Of a DNA stretch of 10,845 nt, positions 1 through 5,462 are shown piece after piece; the stretch's first letter is position 1, and every line of letters starts with the position of its first letter. The stretch covers positions 1 through 10,845 of the forward strand of contig CALJKZ010000437.1 of NCBI GenBank assembly GCA_937983085.1. The letters are read 5' to 3'. The position numbers and the translations under genes were made by a program. The notes below the pieces were generated by a model that did no database searches, was not told the DNA's origin, and was given only the letters and a program-made list of their open reading frames with translations. This DNA is from an uncultured Gemmatimonadales bacterium (GTDB lineage: Bacteria; Gemmatimonadota; Gemmatimonadetes; Longimicrobiales; Gaopeijiaceae).

Positions 1-1
1 G

Positions 2-751
2 CGCTCCGACGCCGGGCGACGGACCCGGGAGCGCTATTGTGCGTCGGCCATCGAGGTTTCTGGTCGCGAGGTCGAGCGCATGGGTAACGCTGCGCGGGAG
101 GCCGGGGTCCATCTATGCGTCGGCGTCGTGGAGCGGGACACGACGTACGGTGGCGGGACCCTGTACTGCACCTTGCTCTATATCGGCCCGGACGGGTCGC
201 TCCTGGGCAAACACCGCAAGCTCAAGCCCACGGCGGCCGAGCGCCTGATCTGGGGCGAAGGCGACGGCAGCACCCTCACGGCGGTATCGACGCCCTTTGG
301 AACCGTAGGAGGGCTCATCTGCTGGGAGAACTACATGCCCCTGGCCAGGATGGCCATTTACGGGAAGGGCGTGGATCTCTACCTCGCTCCCACCGCGGAC
401 GCCCGGGGCCGATGGCAGTCGACGCTGCAGCACATCGCCCTCGAAGGACGATGCTTCGTTCTCGGATGCAACCAGTACGTGCATCGCGACCTGTATCCCG
501 ACGGGATCGAGACCCGGGACGCACTGGACGCCTGTCCCCGGACGCTGTGCGTAGGGGGGTCCGCCGACTACGGCCCGCTGGGCGAGCTGCTTGCGGGCCC
601 CCTCGAGGGTGAGGCCGGCCGGCTCATCGTGGACCTTGACCTGACGGCCATCCCGCGAAGCCGATTCGACTTCGACGTTACCGGCCACTACGCGAGACCC
701 GACGTCTTCCGCCTCATCGTCGACGAGTCCGAGCACCCGAGCGTGGGCTAG
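2..751 (+). CDS. Nitrilase (carbon-nitrogen hydrolase family), 5' truncated by window edge
   Basis: Nitrilases hydrolyse an organic nitrile to the carboxylic acid and ammonia through a Glu-Lys-Cys triad; they are cytoplasmic and often oligomeric. The frame is open from base 2, so the ATG at 80 is internal and the true start lies upstream; 249 residues are visible, against about 310-350 usually. Seen in order: a KHRKLKPT block with the catalytic Lys, then ERLIWGEGDGS, the nucleophile block GGLICWENYMPLAR (Cys in CWE), an APTADARGRWQ block, the EGRCFVLGCNQY block, and the C-terminal RFDFDVTGHYARPDVF block. The catalytic Glu should lie in the missing part. These blocks match true (branch 1) nitrilases rather than amidases or ureidopropionases. 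The natural substrate cannot be read from sequence. The gene ends at TAG and converges with the YggX-like gene across a repeat-bearing spacer. Confidence 0.93.
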   Translation, partial: RSDAGRRTRERYCASAIEVSGREVERMGNAAREAGVHLCVGVVERDTTYGGGTLYCTLLYIGPDGSLLGKHRKLKPTAAERLIWGEGDGSTLTAVSTPFGTVGGLICWENYMPLARMAIYGKGVDLYLAPTADARGRWQSTLQHIALEGRCFVLGCNQYVHRDLYPDGIETRDALDACPRTLCVGGSADYGPLGELLAGPLEGEAGRLIVDLDLTAIPRSRFDFDVTGHYARPDVFRLIVDESEHPSVG

Positions 752-779
752 GAGCCCGCGCCAGGCGCCGCCCGCTCCC

Positions 780-850
780 GTCGGCCCCCCTCCGCAGCGA
801 GCCGCGGCCCACTGTCCTATCTGCTCGGGCAGACGGGCGAGCGGTCTCTC
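780..850. repeat. Imperfect 71-bp direct repeat, copy 1
   Basis: This segment aligns without gaps to 930-1000, exactly 150 bp downstream, at 62 of 71 positions by my count. Shared blocks include GTCGGCCCCCC, AGCGAGCCGC, CTGTCCTATCTG and GGGCAGACGGGCGAGCGGTC. It lies just after the nitrilase stop, in non-coding sequence between convergent genes. I do not recognise the family. Confidence 0.85.
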
Positions 851-914
851 TGGAGAAACGGTCGCGGCATCGGGCGGGTCAGAGGGTCGTGCGTGGGGTC
901 TCTCGGGGGAGACT

Positions 915-944
915 CGATGGGGGGACCCGGTCGGCCCCCCATCG
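915..944. repeat. Perfect 10-bp inverted repeat with 10-nt loop
   Basis: CGATGGGGGG (915-924) and CCCCCCATCG (935-944) are exact reverse complements separated by ACCCGGTCGG. The stem is nearly all G-C and would fold stably on either strand's transcript. There is no T tract after it. Its right arm overlaps the left end of repeat copy 2; copy 1 lacks the partner arm. Confidence 0.8.
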
Positions 945-1000
945 TAGCGAGCCGCCCCCCGCTGTCCTATCTGGGCGGGCAGACGGGCGAGCGGTCTCCC
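930..1000. repeat. Imperfect 71-bp direct repeat, copy 2
   Basis: Second copy of the repeat at 780-850, with nine substitutions and no indels. It is embedded in the inverted-repeat element 885-1022, whereas copy 1 has only a degenerate version of the right-hand flank (about 845-859). Copy 2 therefore looks like the more intact unit. Confidence 0.85.
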
Positions 1001-1049
1001 CAGCGAGACCCCACGAACGACCACCAGACTTGCCCAGAACAGCCCGCGC

Positions 1050-1334
1050 TCACCACTCGATCTCGCCCTTCTTCGACGTGTCGATTCCCTTTCCGTCGCC
1101 GCCCTGGAGCAGGACCTGCTCGATCTGCTCGTAGAGAAACTCCCGCGACTTGGGCTCTCTGGGGTCGAGTCCGTAGTGATTGATGAGGAGCGTCTGGTGC
1201 TGTAGCCAGTCCTTCCAACAATCCGAGCAGATCTCAGCCTCGATCCGGCTTCCGAGTTCGGAGCGGAAGGGAGGCTTGGCAAGGCGCGGGGCACCTTCGC
1301 CGCAACGTCGGCACTCGATGGTCTGGTCACTCAT
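1050..1334 (-). CDS. yggX: Fe(2+)-trafficking / oxidative damage protection protein, YggX-like, with two CxxC pairs
   Basis: YggX-type proteins are small cytoplasmic proteins linked to iron handling and protection of Fe-S clusters under oxidative stress. The 94-residue product has the family core: ELGSRIEAEICSDCWKDWLQHQTLLINHYGLDP is read here in two parts, ELGSRIEAEI near residues 26-35 and CWKDWLQHQTLLINHY from residue 39. A middle helical stretch EFLYEQIEQVLLQG follows. The N-terminal Cys8 corresponds to the family's functional cysteine. Unlike enterobacterial YggX, this version has CRRC at 8-11 and CSDC at 36-39, which could form a four-Cys metal site. The start is the ATG at 1334; no strong Shine-Dalgarno is seen, only a GAGGA about 15 bases upstream. 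It is divergent from the DksA-like gene and convergent with the nitrilase. Family assignment is fairly sure; iron trafficking for this variant is inferred. Confidence 0.85.
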   Translation of the reverse strand: MSDQTIECRRCGEGAPRLAKPPFRSELGSRIEAEICSDCWKDWLQHQTLLINHYGLDPREPKSREFLYEQIEQVLLQGGDGKGIDTSKKGEIEW

Positions 1335-1437
1335 GGCTCGTCTCGTCGGTCCTCGAATCGGGGCGTCGCACTACCCATGGTACCCGGCCGAGGTCCCTGA
1401 GCGAATAGGCGGGCATGGGCTTTGCTCTGGATCGCAC

Positions 1438-1467
1438 TTGGTCCCCTTTGGGGCCTGTGATTAATTT
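1438..1467 (+). promoter_or_regulatory. Possible promoter of the DksA-like gene
   Basis: TTGGTC (1438-1443) is followed, after 17-18 bases, by the only AT-rich island in the yggX/DksA-like intergenic region, TTAATTTT (1461-1468). The match to sigma-70 boxes is weak. The same island might serve the divergent yggX. The rest of 1335-1506 shows no gene or RNA that I recognise; a small CCCC-TTT-GGGG hairpin sits inside the proposed spacer. Confidence 0.25.
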
Positions 1468-1506
1468 TCATGGCTGTAGGCACATAGGCTTTCCAAGGCA
1501 GGAACG

Positions 1507-1890
1507 ATGGCGCTGACGAAGAAGCAACTGACCCACCTGGAGAAGCGGCTCCTCGATGAGCGGGCACGGGCCCTCAAGGCCCTGGGTCTCTTCGACAAAC
1601 TCACTCAGGCCGACCGGGACTCGAGCGATTCCGATCTCTCGGCGTACACGGACCATATGGCCGACCAGGGTACCGAGGCCCAGGAGCGGGAGAAGGCCGC
1701 CGCGTTTGCCACGAAGGAAGGCCGATACCTCTACCGGCTCGAGGAAGCGCTCCGCCGCCTCTACGCCGATCCGAAGAACTTCGGGACGTGCCACACCTGT
1801 GGTGCCGAGGTCGGCTTCGAGCGCCTCGACGCTCTGCCTCACGCGCGGTACTGCATCGACTGCAAGCGGAAGGAGGAGTCGGCGGCCTAG
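1507..1890 (+). CDS. DksA/TraR-family C4 zinc-finger transcriptional regulator
   Basis: This family binds the RNA polymerase secondary channel through a coiled coil and modulates transcription initiation, often with ppGpp. The 127-residue protein has a charged helical hairpin over about residues 5-90. A family-like segment, SAYTDHMADQGTEAQEREK, runs from 45 to 63. A C4 zinc finger closes the protein with Cys95/Cys98 (CHTC) and Cys116/Cys119 (CIDC). The ATG at 1507 follows AGGA with good spacing. The tip does not show the DxxDxA pattern of E. coli DksA. It is closer to the DksA-like proteins with an ADxGT motif, so I give no symbol. The length is shorter than E. coli DksA (151). Its TAG lies in a hairpin shared with the stop of the convergent RNase D gene. 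Confidence 0.9.
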   Translation: MALTKKQLTHLEKRLLDERARALKALGLFDKLTQADRDSSDSDLSAYTDHMADQGTEAQEREKAAAFATKEGRYLYRLEEALRRLYADPKNFGTCHTCGAEVGFERLDALPHARYCIDCKRKEESAA

Positions 1891-1909
1891 GAGCGACACT
1901 CCTAGCCGC
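1882..1909. terminator. Hairpin spanning both stop codons of a convergent gene pair
   Basis: CTAGGAG (1887-1893) and CTCCTAG (1899-1905) are perfect reverse complements around a CGACA loop. With base 1886 bulged, the stem extends by four G-C pairs (1882-1885 with 1906-1909). The TAG of the DksA-like gene (1888-1890) and the stop of RNase D (read from 1904 to 1902) occupy opposite arms. A bidirectional terminator or 3'-end protector is plausible. There is no U tract, so intrinsic termination is uncertain. Confidence 0.55.
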
Positions 1910-3044
1910 GCGCGACTTCCTCCAGAAGCCGGTCGCCGAGGGCCTCGGCTTTCCATTGCCGCATGCCCTCCACCGCGAGAAGCTCCTCGCGCGTCTTCGG
2001 TAGCTCGCGGGCGATCTCCGTGAGGACGGCGTTCGCCAACAGCGTTCCTCTCGGAAGCTCCAACTCGTCTGCGACCCGGTTCCGAATGTCCTTGAGGCGG
2101 CGAAAGCGCGCCTCCACTTCGGGCGGCGGCCGGCCGGGACCCCGGCTGTCGCCCTTGGGATAGGGCACGAGTTCGCCCTCGGCCAACTCGGGGACCGCGG
2201 GGAGGCGGCGCAGGAGCTCCTTACCGTCGCTCCGAGCCAATCCCTTGGGAAACCCCCGGATCTCCAGGAGGTCTTCGACGCGCCGGGGCTTCCGGGCAAC
2301 GGCTTCCACGAGCGGGGGCTCTCCGATGACGCGGAACGGCGCTCGATCCTTCTCTCGGGCGATCTCGTCACGCCACGACAGAGCCTCCCGAAGGGCGGTC
2401 ACCTGTCGCGGCGACAGGTCTCGGGCACCCTTCACCCGCGTCACCGGGTCGACCTCCGCGTCGTCAAGCACGTCGTCGGCCACGGCCTCCAGCGCGCGAC
2501 ACTCCTCGTCCGCCCATGCCCTCCGTCCCAGTCGATCGAGGTCTTCCAGTAGAAGACCCGCGAGACGCTCGAGATGGCGCGTATCCTCAGCAGCGTACTC
2601 GAGCATCGACTCCGTGAGCGGTCGTTGGGCCCAGTCCGCGCGCTGGTACTTCTTCGACAGCGTCACGCCGAGCCGGGACTCGAGAAGCGACTGCAGGCCG
2701 AGGCCCTCCTCGCCCGTGAGGGCGGCGTAGATCTGCGTGTCGGACAGTCCCCTCAACTTGATCCCGAGGTCGCGGCTCAAGAGGCGAAGGTCGAAGTCGG
2801 CGCCGTGCATGAGCACCTCGACCGCCGGATCCTCGAGAGGGCGACGCAGGATGTCACTCGGGTCGAAGCCCAGGGGATCGAGAATGTAGGTGCGGGGACC
2901 GACGGTGAGCTGGATGAGGCACAGGCGGTCGCTGTAGCGGTGGAAGCCTGCCGCCTCGCAGTCGAGGGCAATGCGGGTGGCTCCAGCGAGGTCGTTGACG
3001 AGATCGTCGGCGAACTCGCGGGATTCGATGTAGATGTGACTCAT
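1902..3044 (-). CDS. rnd: Ribonuclease D (DEDDy 3'-5' exoribonuclease with two HRDC domains)
   Basis: RNase D trims 3' ends of tRNA precursors and other structured RNAs with two metal ions. With the ATG at 3044 the product is 380 residues, against 375 for E. coli RNase D. The DEDDy residues fall at near-identical positions: Asp28 and Glu30 (ALDCEAAG), Asp85 (HGADFDL), Tyr150 and Asp154 (EYAAEDTRHL). HRDC domain 1 covers about 208-285 and HRDC domain 2 about 305-378. The frame stays open upstream to a TTG at 3092, but those 16 residues look unlike the family, and a TATAGATT island at 3096-3103 could be a -10 box placing the transcript start near 3090. No good Shine-Dalgarno precedes 3044. The gene is divergent from pyruvate kinase and ends 11 bases from the DksA-like stop. 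Confidence 0.93.
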   Translation of the reverse strand: MSHIYIESREFADDLVNDLAGATRIALDCEAAGFHRYSDRLCLIQLTVGPRTYILDPLGFDPSDILRRPLEDPAVEVLMHGADFDLRLLSRDLGIKLRGLSDTQIYAALTGEEGLGLQSLLESRLGVTLSKKYQRADWAQRPLTESMLEYAAEDTRHLERLAGLLLEDLDRLGRRAWADEECRALEAVADDVLDDAEVDPVTRVKGARDLSPRQVTALREALSWRDEIAREKDRAPFRVIGEPPLVEAVARKPRRVEDLLEIRGFPKGLARSDGKELLRRLPAVPELAEGELVPYPKGDSRGPGRPPPEVEARFRRLKDIRNRVADELELPRGTLLANAVLTEIARELPKTREELLAVEGMRQWKAEALGDRLLEEVARG

Positions 3045-3095
3045 TCCGAAGGTGGTGCGGGGGGCTTCGAGCGGCGCCGGGTGGCTGCGCAAATC

Positions 3096-3103
3096 AATCT
3101 ATA
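3096..3103 (-). promoter_or_regulatory. Possible -10 element for the RNase D gene
   Basis: On the minus strand this reads TATAGATT, an AT-rich island in very GC-rich surroundings. It would put transcription start near 3090 and a leader of about 45 bases before the ATG at 3044. No convincing -35 box is seen upstream. Confidence 0.25.
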
Positions 3104-3178
3104 AGCCCGCGTCACCGCCACCCCGCCCGCGACGCCGGACGGCAGTGGGAAGACCGGGAATGACGCCCCGGTGGGGAG

Positions 3179-3207
3179 TTGCCCGCCCCTGCGTGCGTCG
3201 CGACAAT
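3179..3207 (+). promoter_or_regulatory. Possible sigma-70-like promoter for the pyruvate kinase operon
   Basis: TTGCCC (3179-3184) and GACAAT (3202-3207) are separated by 17 bases, each matching four of six consensus positions. Transcription would start near 3214, leaving about a 30-base leader before the ATG at 3245. Such matches occur by chance, so confidence is low. Confidence 0.3.
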
Positions 3208-3244
3208 TCCGACTCGGATCCCGTTTCCACCTGCCCAGCATCCC

Positions 3245-4663
3245 ATGCTTCGTACCAAGGTCGTCTGTACCCTGGGACCCGCCAGTTCCGGTCCCGAGAT
3301 GGTGGCCAGCCTGGTACGCGGCGGTATGAACCTCGCCCGGGTGAACATGTCCCACGGGTCCCGCGACGATCACCGGGCCGCCATCGCGGCCGTCAGGGCA
3401 GCGGCCGAGGAGGTCAGCCACCCGGTTGCGGTGCTCGTGGATCTGGCCGGGCACAAGATCCGGGTCGGCGATCTGGACGAGCCCATGGAGTTGGTGGCAG
3501 GCAGCACCGTGGTGATGGTGCCGGAGGAGGATGCCGCCGAGGGTGAGATCCCCACCACGTACGCCGCGCTGTCCGAGGAAATCAGGGTGAACGACGCGGT
3601 GCTCCTCGACGACGGGCTCCTCGAGCTTCGATGCACGGGTACCGAGGGCGTGAGGACCCGACTCGAAGTGGTTCGCGGGGGGACGCTGAAGAGCCGGAAG
3701 GGCATCAACCTGCCTACGGTGAACGTGAAGGCGCCGTCCCTCACGGAGAAGGACCTGGACGATCTGGAGTTCGCCCTGGACGAGGGGGTGGAGTACGTCG
3801 GCCTTTCCTTCGTGCGGAGAGCCAACGACGTCGTGGATCTCCAGCGACGCATCGGAAAGCGCGCCCTCGTGGTAGCGAAGATCGAGAAGGTGCAGGCGCT
3901 GAAGGCCATCGAAGAGATCCTCGCCGAGACGGACGCCGTCATGGTGGCCCGCGGTGATCTCGGTGTGGAATTGCCCTTCGAGCGGGTCCCGCTGGCGCAG
4001 AAGCGCATCATCCAGTTGGCGAACTATTACGGCCGCCCTGTCATCACGGCGACCCAGATGCTGGAGTCGATGATCGACAACGCACGCCCGACGCGTGCCG
4101 AGGCGTCGGACGTGGCTAACGCCATTCTCGACGGTTCGGACGCGGTGATGCTCTCGGGTGAGACGGCGGTAGGGAAGTACCCTCTCCGGGCCCTGGAGGC
4201 CATAACCCGCATCGGGACCGAGATCGAGCGCAGCGGCTTTCTCGAGCGGGGTCCGCGCTACCTCACCCGACCCGGGCTCAGGACGCGGGGTGGGGCCTCG
4301 CGCCGCGAGCACGCCATCGCTGCCGCGACGGTGGACTCCGCCCGGCAGGTGGGCGCCCCCGCCATCATCGTCATCACTCGATCGGGCTTCTCCGCGCGAC
4401 TGGTTTCGTCGTACCGCCCACCGGTGCCGGTCTTCGCCGTCACCACCGAGCCCTCCACCTACCGCCAGCTCGCTGCGGTGTGGGGTGTGCGGCCGGTTCT
4501 CGCCGATGAGGTCGAGGTCTCGTACGAGACGCTCTCGGAGTGCGGGAAGCGCGCCGTGATCGAATCGGGGCAGGGGGAGACGGGCGCGACCGTGGCCATT
4601 ACCGCCGGCTACCCCTTCCACGAGTCGGGATCGACGAACACCATGCGACTCGACCGCCTCTAG
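3245..4663 (+). CDS. pyk: Pyruvate kinase
   Basis: Catalyses phosphoenolpyruvate + ADP to pyruvate + ATP, the last step of glycolysis, in the cytoplasm as a tetramer. The 472-residue product has usual bacterial length. Visible blocks: the N-terminal TKVVCTLGPAS; Arg32, Asn34, Ser36 and His37 in ARVNMSHGS; Asp66 in VDLAGHKIR; Lys212 and Glu214 in AKIE; MVARGDLGVELP at 233-244; Thr270 in VITATQM; then RPTRAEASDVANA and DAVMLSGETAVGKYP. The B domain spans about 70-165 and the regulatory C domain begins about 350, ending in GSTNTMRL. The ATG at 3245 is chosen because MLRTKVVCTLGP is the canonical beginning; the frame is open further upstream from a TTG at 3179. No clear Shine-Dalgarno. One oddity is GHKIR where GPKIR or GPEIR is usual. 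The stop is 19 bases before the MBL gene. Confidence 0.96.
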   Translation: MLRTKVVCTLGPASSGPEMVASLVRGGMNLARVNMSHGSRDDHRAAIAAVRAAAEEVSHPVAVLVDLAGHKIRVGDLDEPMELVAGSTVVMVPEEDAAEGEIPTTYAALSEEIRVNDAVLLDDGLLELRCTGTEGVRTRLEVVRGGTLKSRKGINLPTVNVKAPSLTEKDLDDLEFALDEGVEYVGLSFVRRANDVVDLQRRIGKRALVVAKIEKVQALKAIEEILAETDAVMVARGDLGVELPFERVPLAQKRIIQLANYYGRPVITATQMLESMIDNARPTRAEASDVANAILDGSDAVMLSGETAVGKYPLRALEAITRIGTEIERSGFLERGPRYLTRPGLRTRGGASRREHAIAAATVDSARQVGAPAIIVITRSGFSARLVSSYRPPVPVFAVTTEPSTYRQLAAVWGVRPVLADEVEVSYETLSECGKRAVIESGQGETGATVAITAGYPFHESGSTNTMRLDRL

Positions 4664-4682
4664 GCGATCGGACGGGGCGACG

Positions 4683-5462
4683 ATGAGGCTCACCTTCCTC
4701 GGCACGGGCACCTCGTTCGGTGTCCCCGTCGTAGGATGCGACTGCGCCACGTGCACGTCCGCCGACCCCCGCGACCGACGAACACGGCACGGCGCCATGG
4801 TGGAGACCGACGAAGGCCGTCTACTGGTCGACACTCCTCCCGAGCTTCGACTCCAGCTCCTCCGCGCCGGGATCGATTCGGTGGATGCCGTGTGGTTCAC
4901 CCACATGCATGCCGACCACATCCACGGCATCGACGATGTCCGGATCTTCTCCGTACGGGGTCGCGGGAGCATCCCCGCGTACGTGGCCCACGAGTACCGA
5001 CCGGTGATCCAGCGCCACTTCGAGTACATCTTCGACGACTCCATCGAGCCTCCGGCCGGTAGCTCGAAGCCGAGGGTCCGCCTCCATGGCTTCGGGGCCG
5101 ACGACGAGGTGGTCGTGGTGGGGCGCACCTTCCAGCCCGTTCGTGTCCCGCATGGCCGGGTCAACGTGTACGGCTTCCGTGTGGGTGGGCTTGGCTACAT
5201 CACCGATGCCAAGTCGCTTCCGCCCGAGGCGGTGGAACGGCTGCGCGGCGTGGACGTCCTGGTGCTCAACGCACTTTGGTTCGAGAAGCCCCACGGCTCC
5301 CACTTCAACGTCGAGGAGGCGGTGGAGGCCGCCCGCGACGTGGGTGCTCGGGCTACCTATCTCACTCATCTGACCCACCGGGTTTCGCACGGCGAACTGC
5401 TGGAGCGTCTCCCGGAGGGTGTGTATCCCGCATACGACGGACTCGTCGTCGAGGCGGCTTGA
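4683..5462 (+). CDS. Metallo-beta-lactamase-fold hydrolase, PhnP-like (cyclic phosphodiesterase type)
   Basis: A 259-residue member of the MBL superfamily with the dinuclear metal motif THMHADH at 73-79. Other probable ligands are His157 (VPHG), Asp175 (GYITDAK) and His229 or His232 in THLTHRVSH. Near the N-terminus, GCDCATC at 18-24 matches the extra structural zinc-binding Cys cluster of PhnP, the 5-phosphoribosyl 1,2-cyclic phosphate phosphodiesterase. The opening MRLTFLGTGTSFGVP is typical of this subfamily. PhnP acts in phosphonate breakdown, but no other phn gene is present and many homologues have unknown substrates, so the specific reaction is not assigned. The ATG at 4683 follows the pyruvate kinase stop closely. 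The TGA overlaps the pgi ATG by one base, suggesting coupled translation. Confidence 0.88.
   Translation: MRLTFLGTGTSFGVPVVGCDCATCTSADPRDRRTRHGAMVETDEGRLLVDTPPELRLQLLRAGIDSVDAVWFTHMHADHIHGIDDVRIFSVRGRGSIPAYVAHEYRPVIQRHFEYIFDDSIEPPAGSSKPRVRLHGFGADDEVVVVGRTFQPVRVPHGRVNVYGFRVGGLGYITDAKSLPPEAVERLRGVDVLVLNALWFEKPHGSHFNVEEAVEAARDVGARATYLTHLTHRVSHGELLERLPEGVYPAYDGLVVEAA

Larger units (their letters stand above)
885..1022. repeat. Small element bounded by 29-bp imperfect inverted repeats, enclosing repeat copy 2
   Basis: The left arm 885-913 (starts GGTCGTGCGTGGGGTCTC) is the reverse complement of the right arm 994-1022 at 26 of 29 positions. The arms enclose most of the second copy of the 71-bp repeat and the hairpin at 915-944. 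The whole unit is about 138 bp. No target-site duplication is obvious outside the arms and there is no coding capacity. It could be a REP/BIME-like palindromic element, a degenerate MITE, or an RNA structural element. The identity is open. Confidence 0.65.
752..1049. other. Intergenic spacer between convergent genes, repeat-bearing
   Basis: No believable gene lies in these 298 bases. They hold two copies of a 71-bp direct repeat (780-850 and 930-1000), a long imperfect inverted repeat (885-913 with 994-1022), a perfect 10-bp stem (915-924 with 935-944) and a small GGTCTC/GAGACC stem (993-998 with 1005-1010). No U-rich tract follows any of the stems, so a classical intrinsic terminator is not evident, although the hairpins could still end transcription from both sides. 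Open frames crossing this stretch on either strand look like GC-rich shadow frames. Confidence 0.75.

Noticed and set aside
993..1010. GGTCTC/GAGACC palindrome as an operator site
   Set aside because: It is part of the larger inverted repeat and lies between two convergent 3' ends, where an operator is not expected.
113..1330. 405-residue open frame on the minus strand across the nitrilase, the repeat spacer and the YggX-like gene
   Set aside because: It is antisense to one well-supported gene (nitrilase) and overlaps YggX on the same strand in another frame. Its composition is Arg/Pro/Ser-rich, and its repeated peptide is just the 71-bp DNA repeat translated.
1335..1506. Possible small RNA or riboswitch in the yggX/DksA-like intergenic region
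   Set aside because: Only one short CCCC/GGGG stem is visible, with no recognisable aptamer, tRNA or terminator; the evidence is too thin to call.
1601..2371. 256-residue minus-strand frame inside RNase D
   Set aside because: It is a shadow in another frame of the same strand; the RNase D frame carries the DEDDy motifs and both HRDC domains.
3041..5164. 707-residue open frame on the minus strand opposite pyruvate kinase and the MBL gene
   Set aside because: The opposite strand encodes two clear enzymes with intact catalytic motifs. Long antisense frames are expected at this GC content because stop codons are rare; the translation shows no known motif.
5276..5461. Upstream extension of the pgi frame
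   Set aside because: It overlaps the last third of the MBL gene, and its residues do not resemble any PGI N-terminus; ATG at 5462 fits both the family and the TGATG junction.
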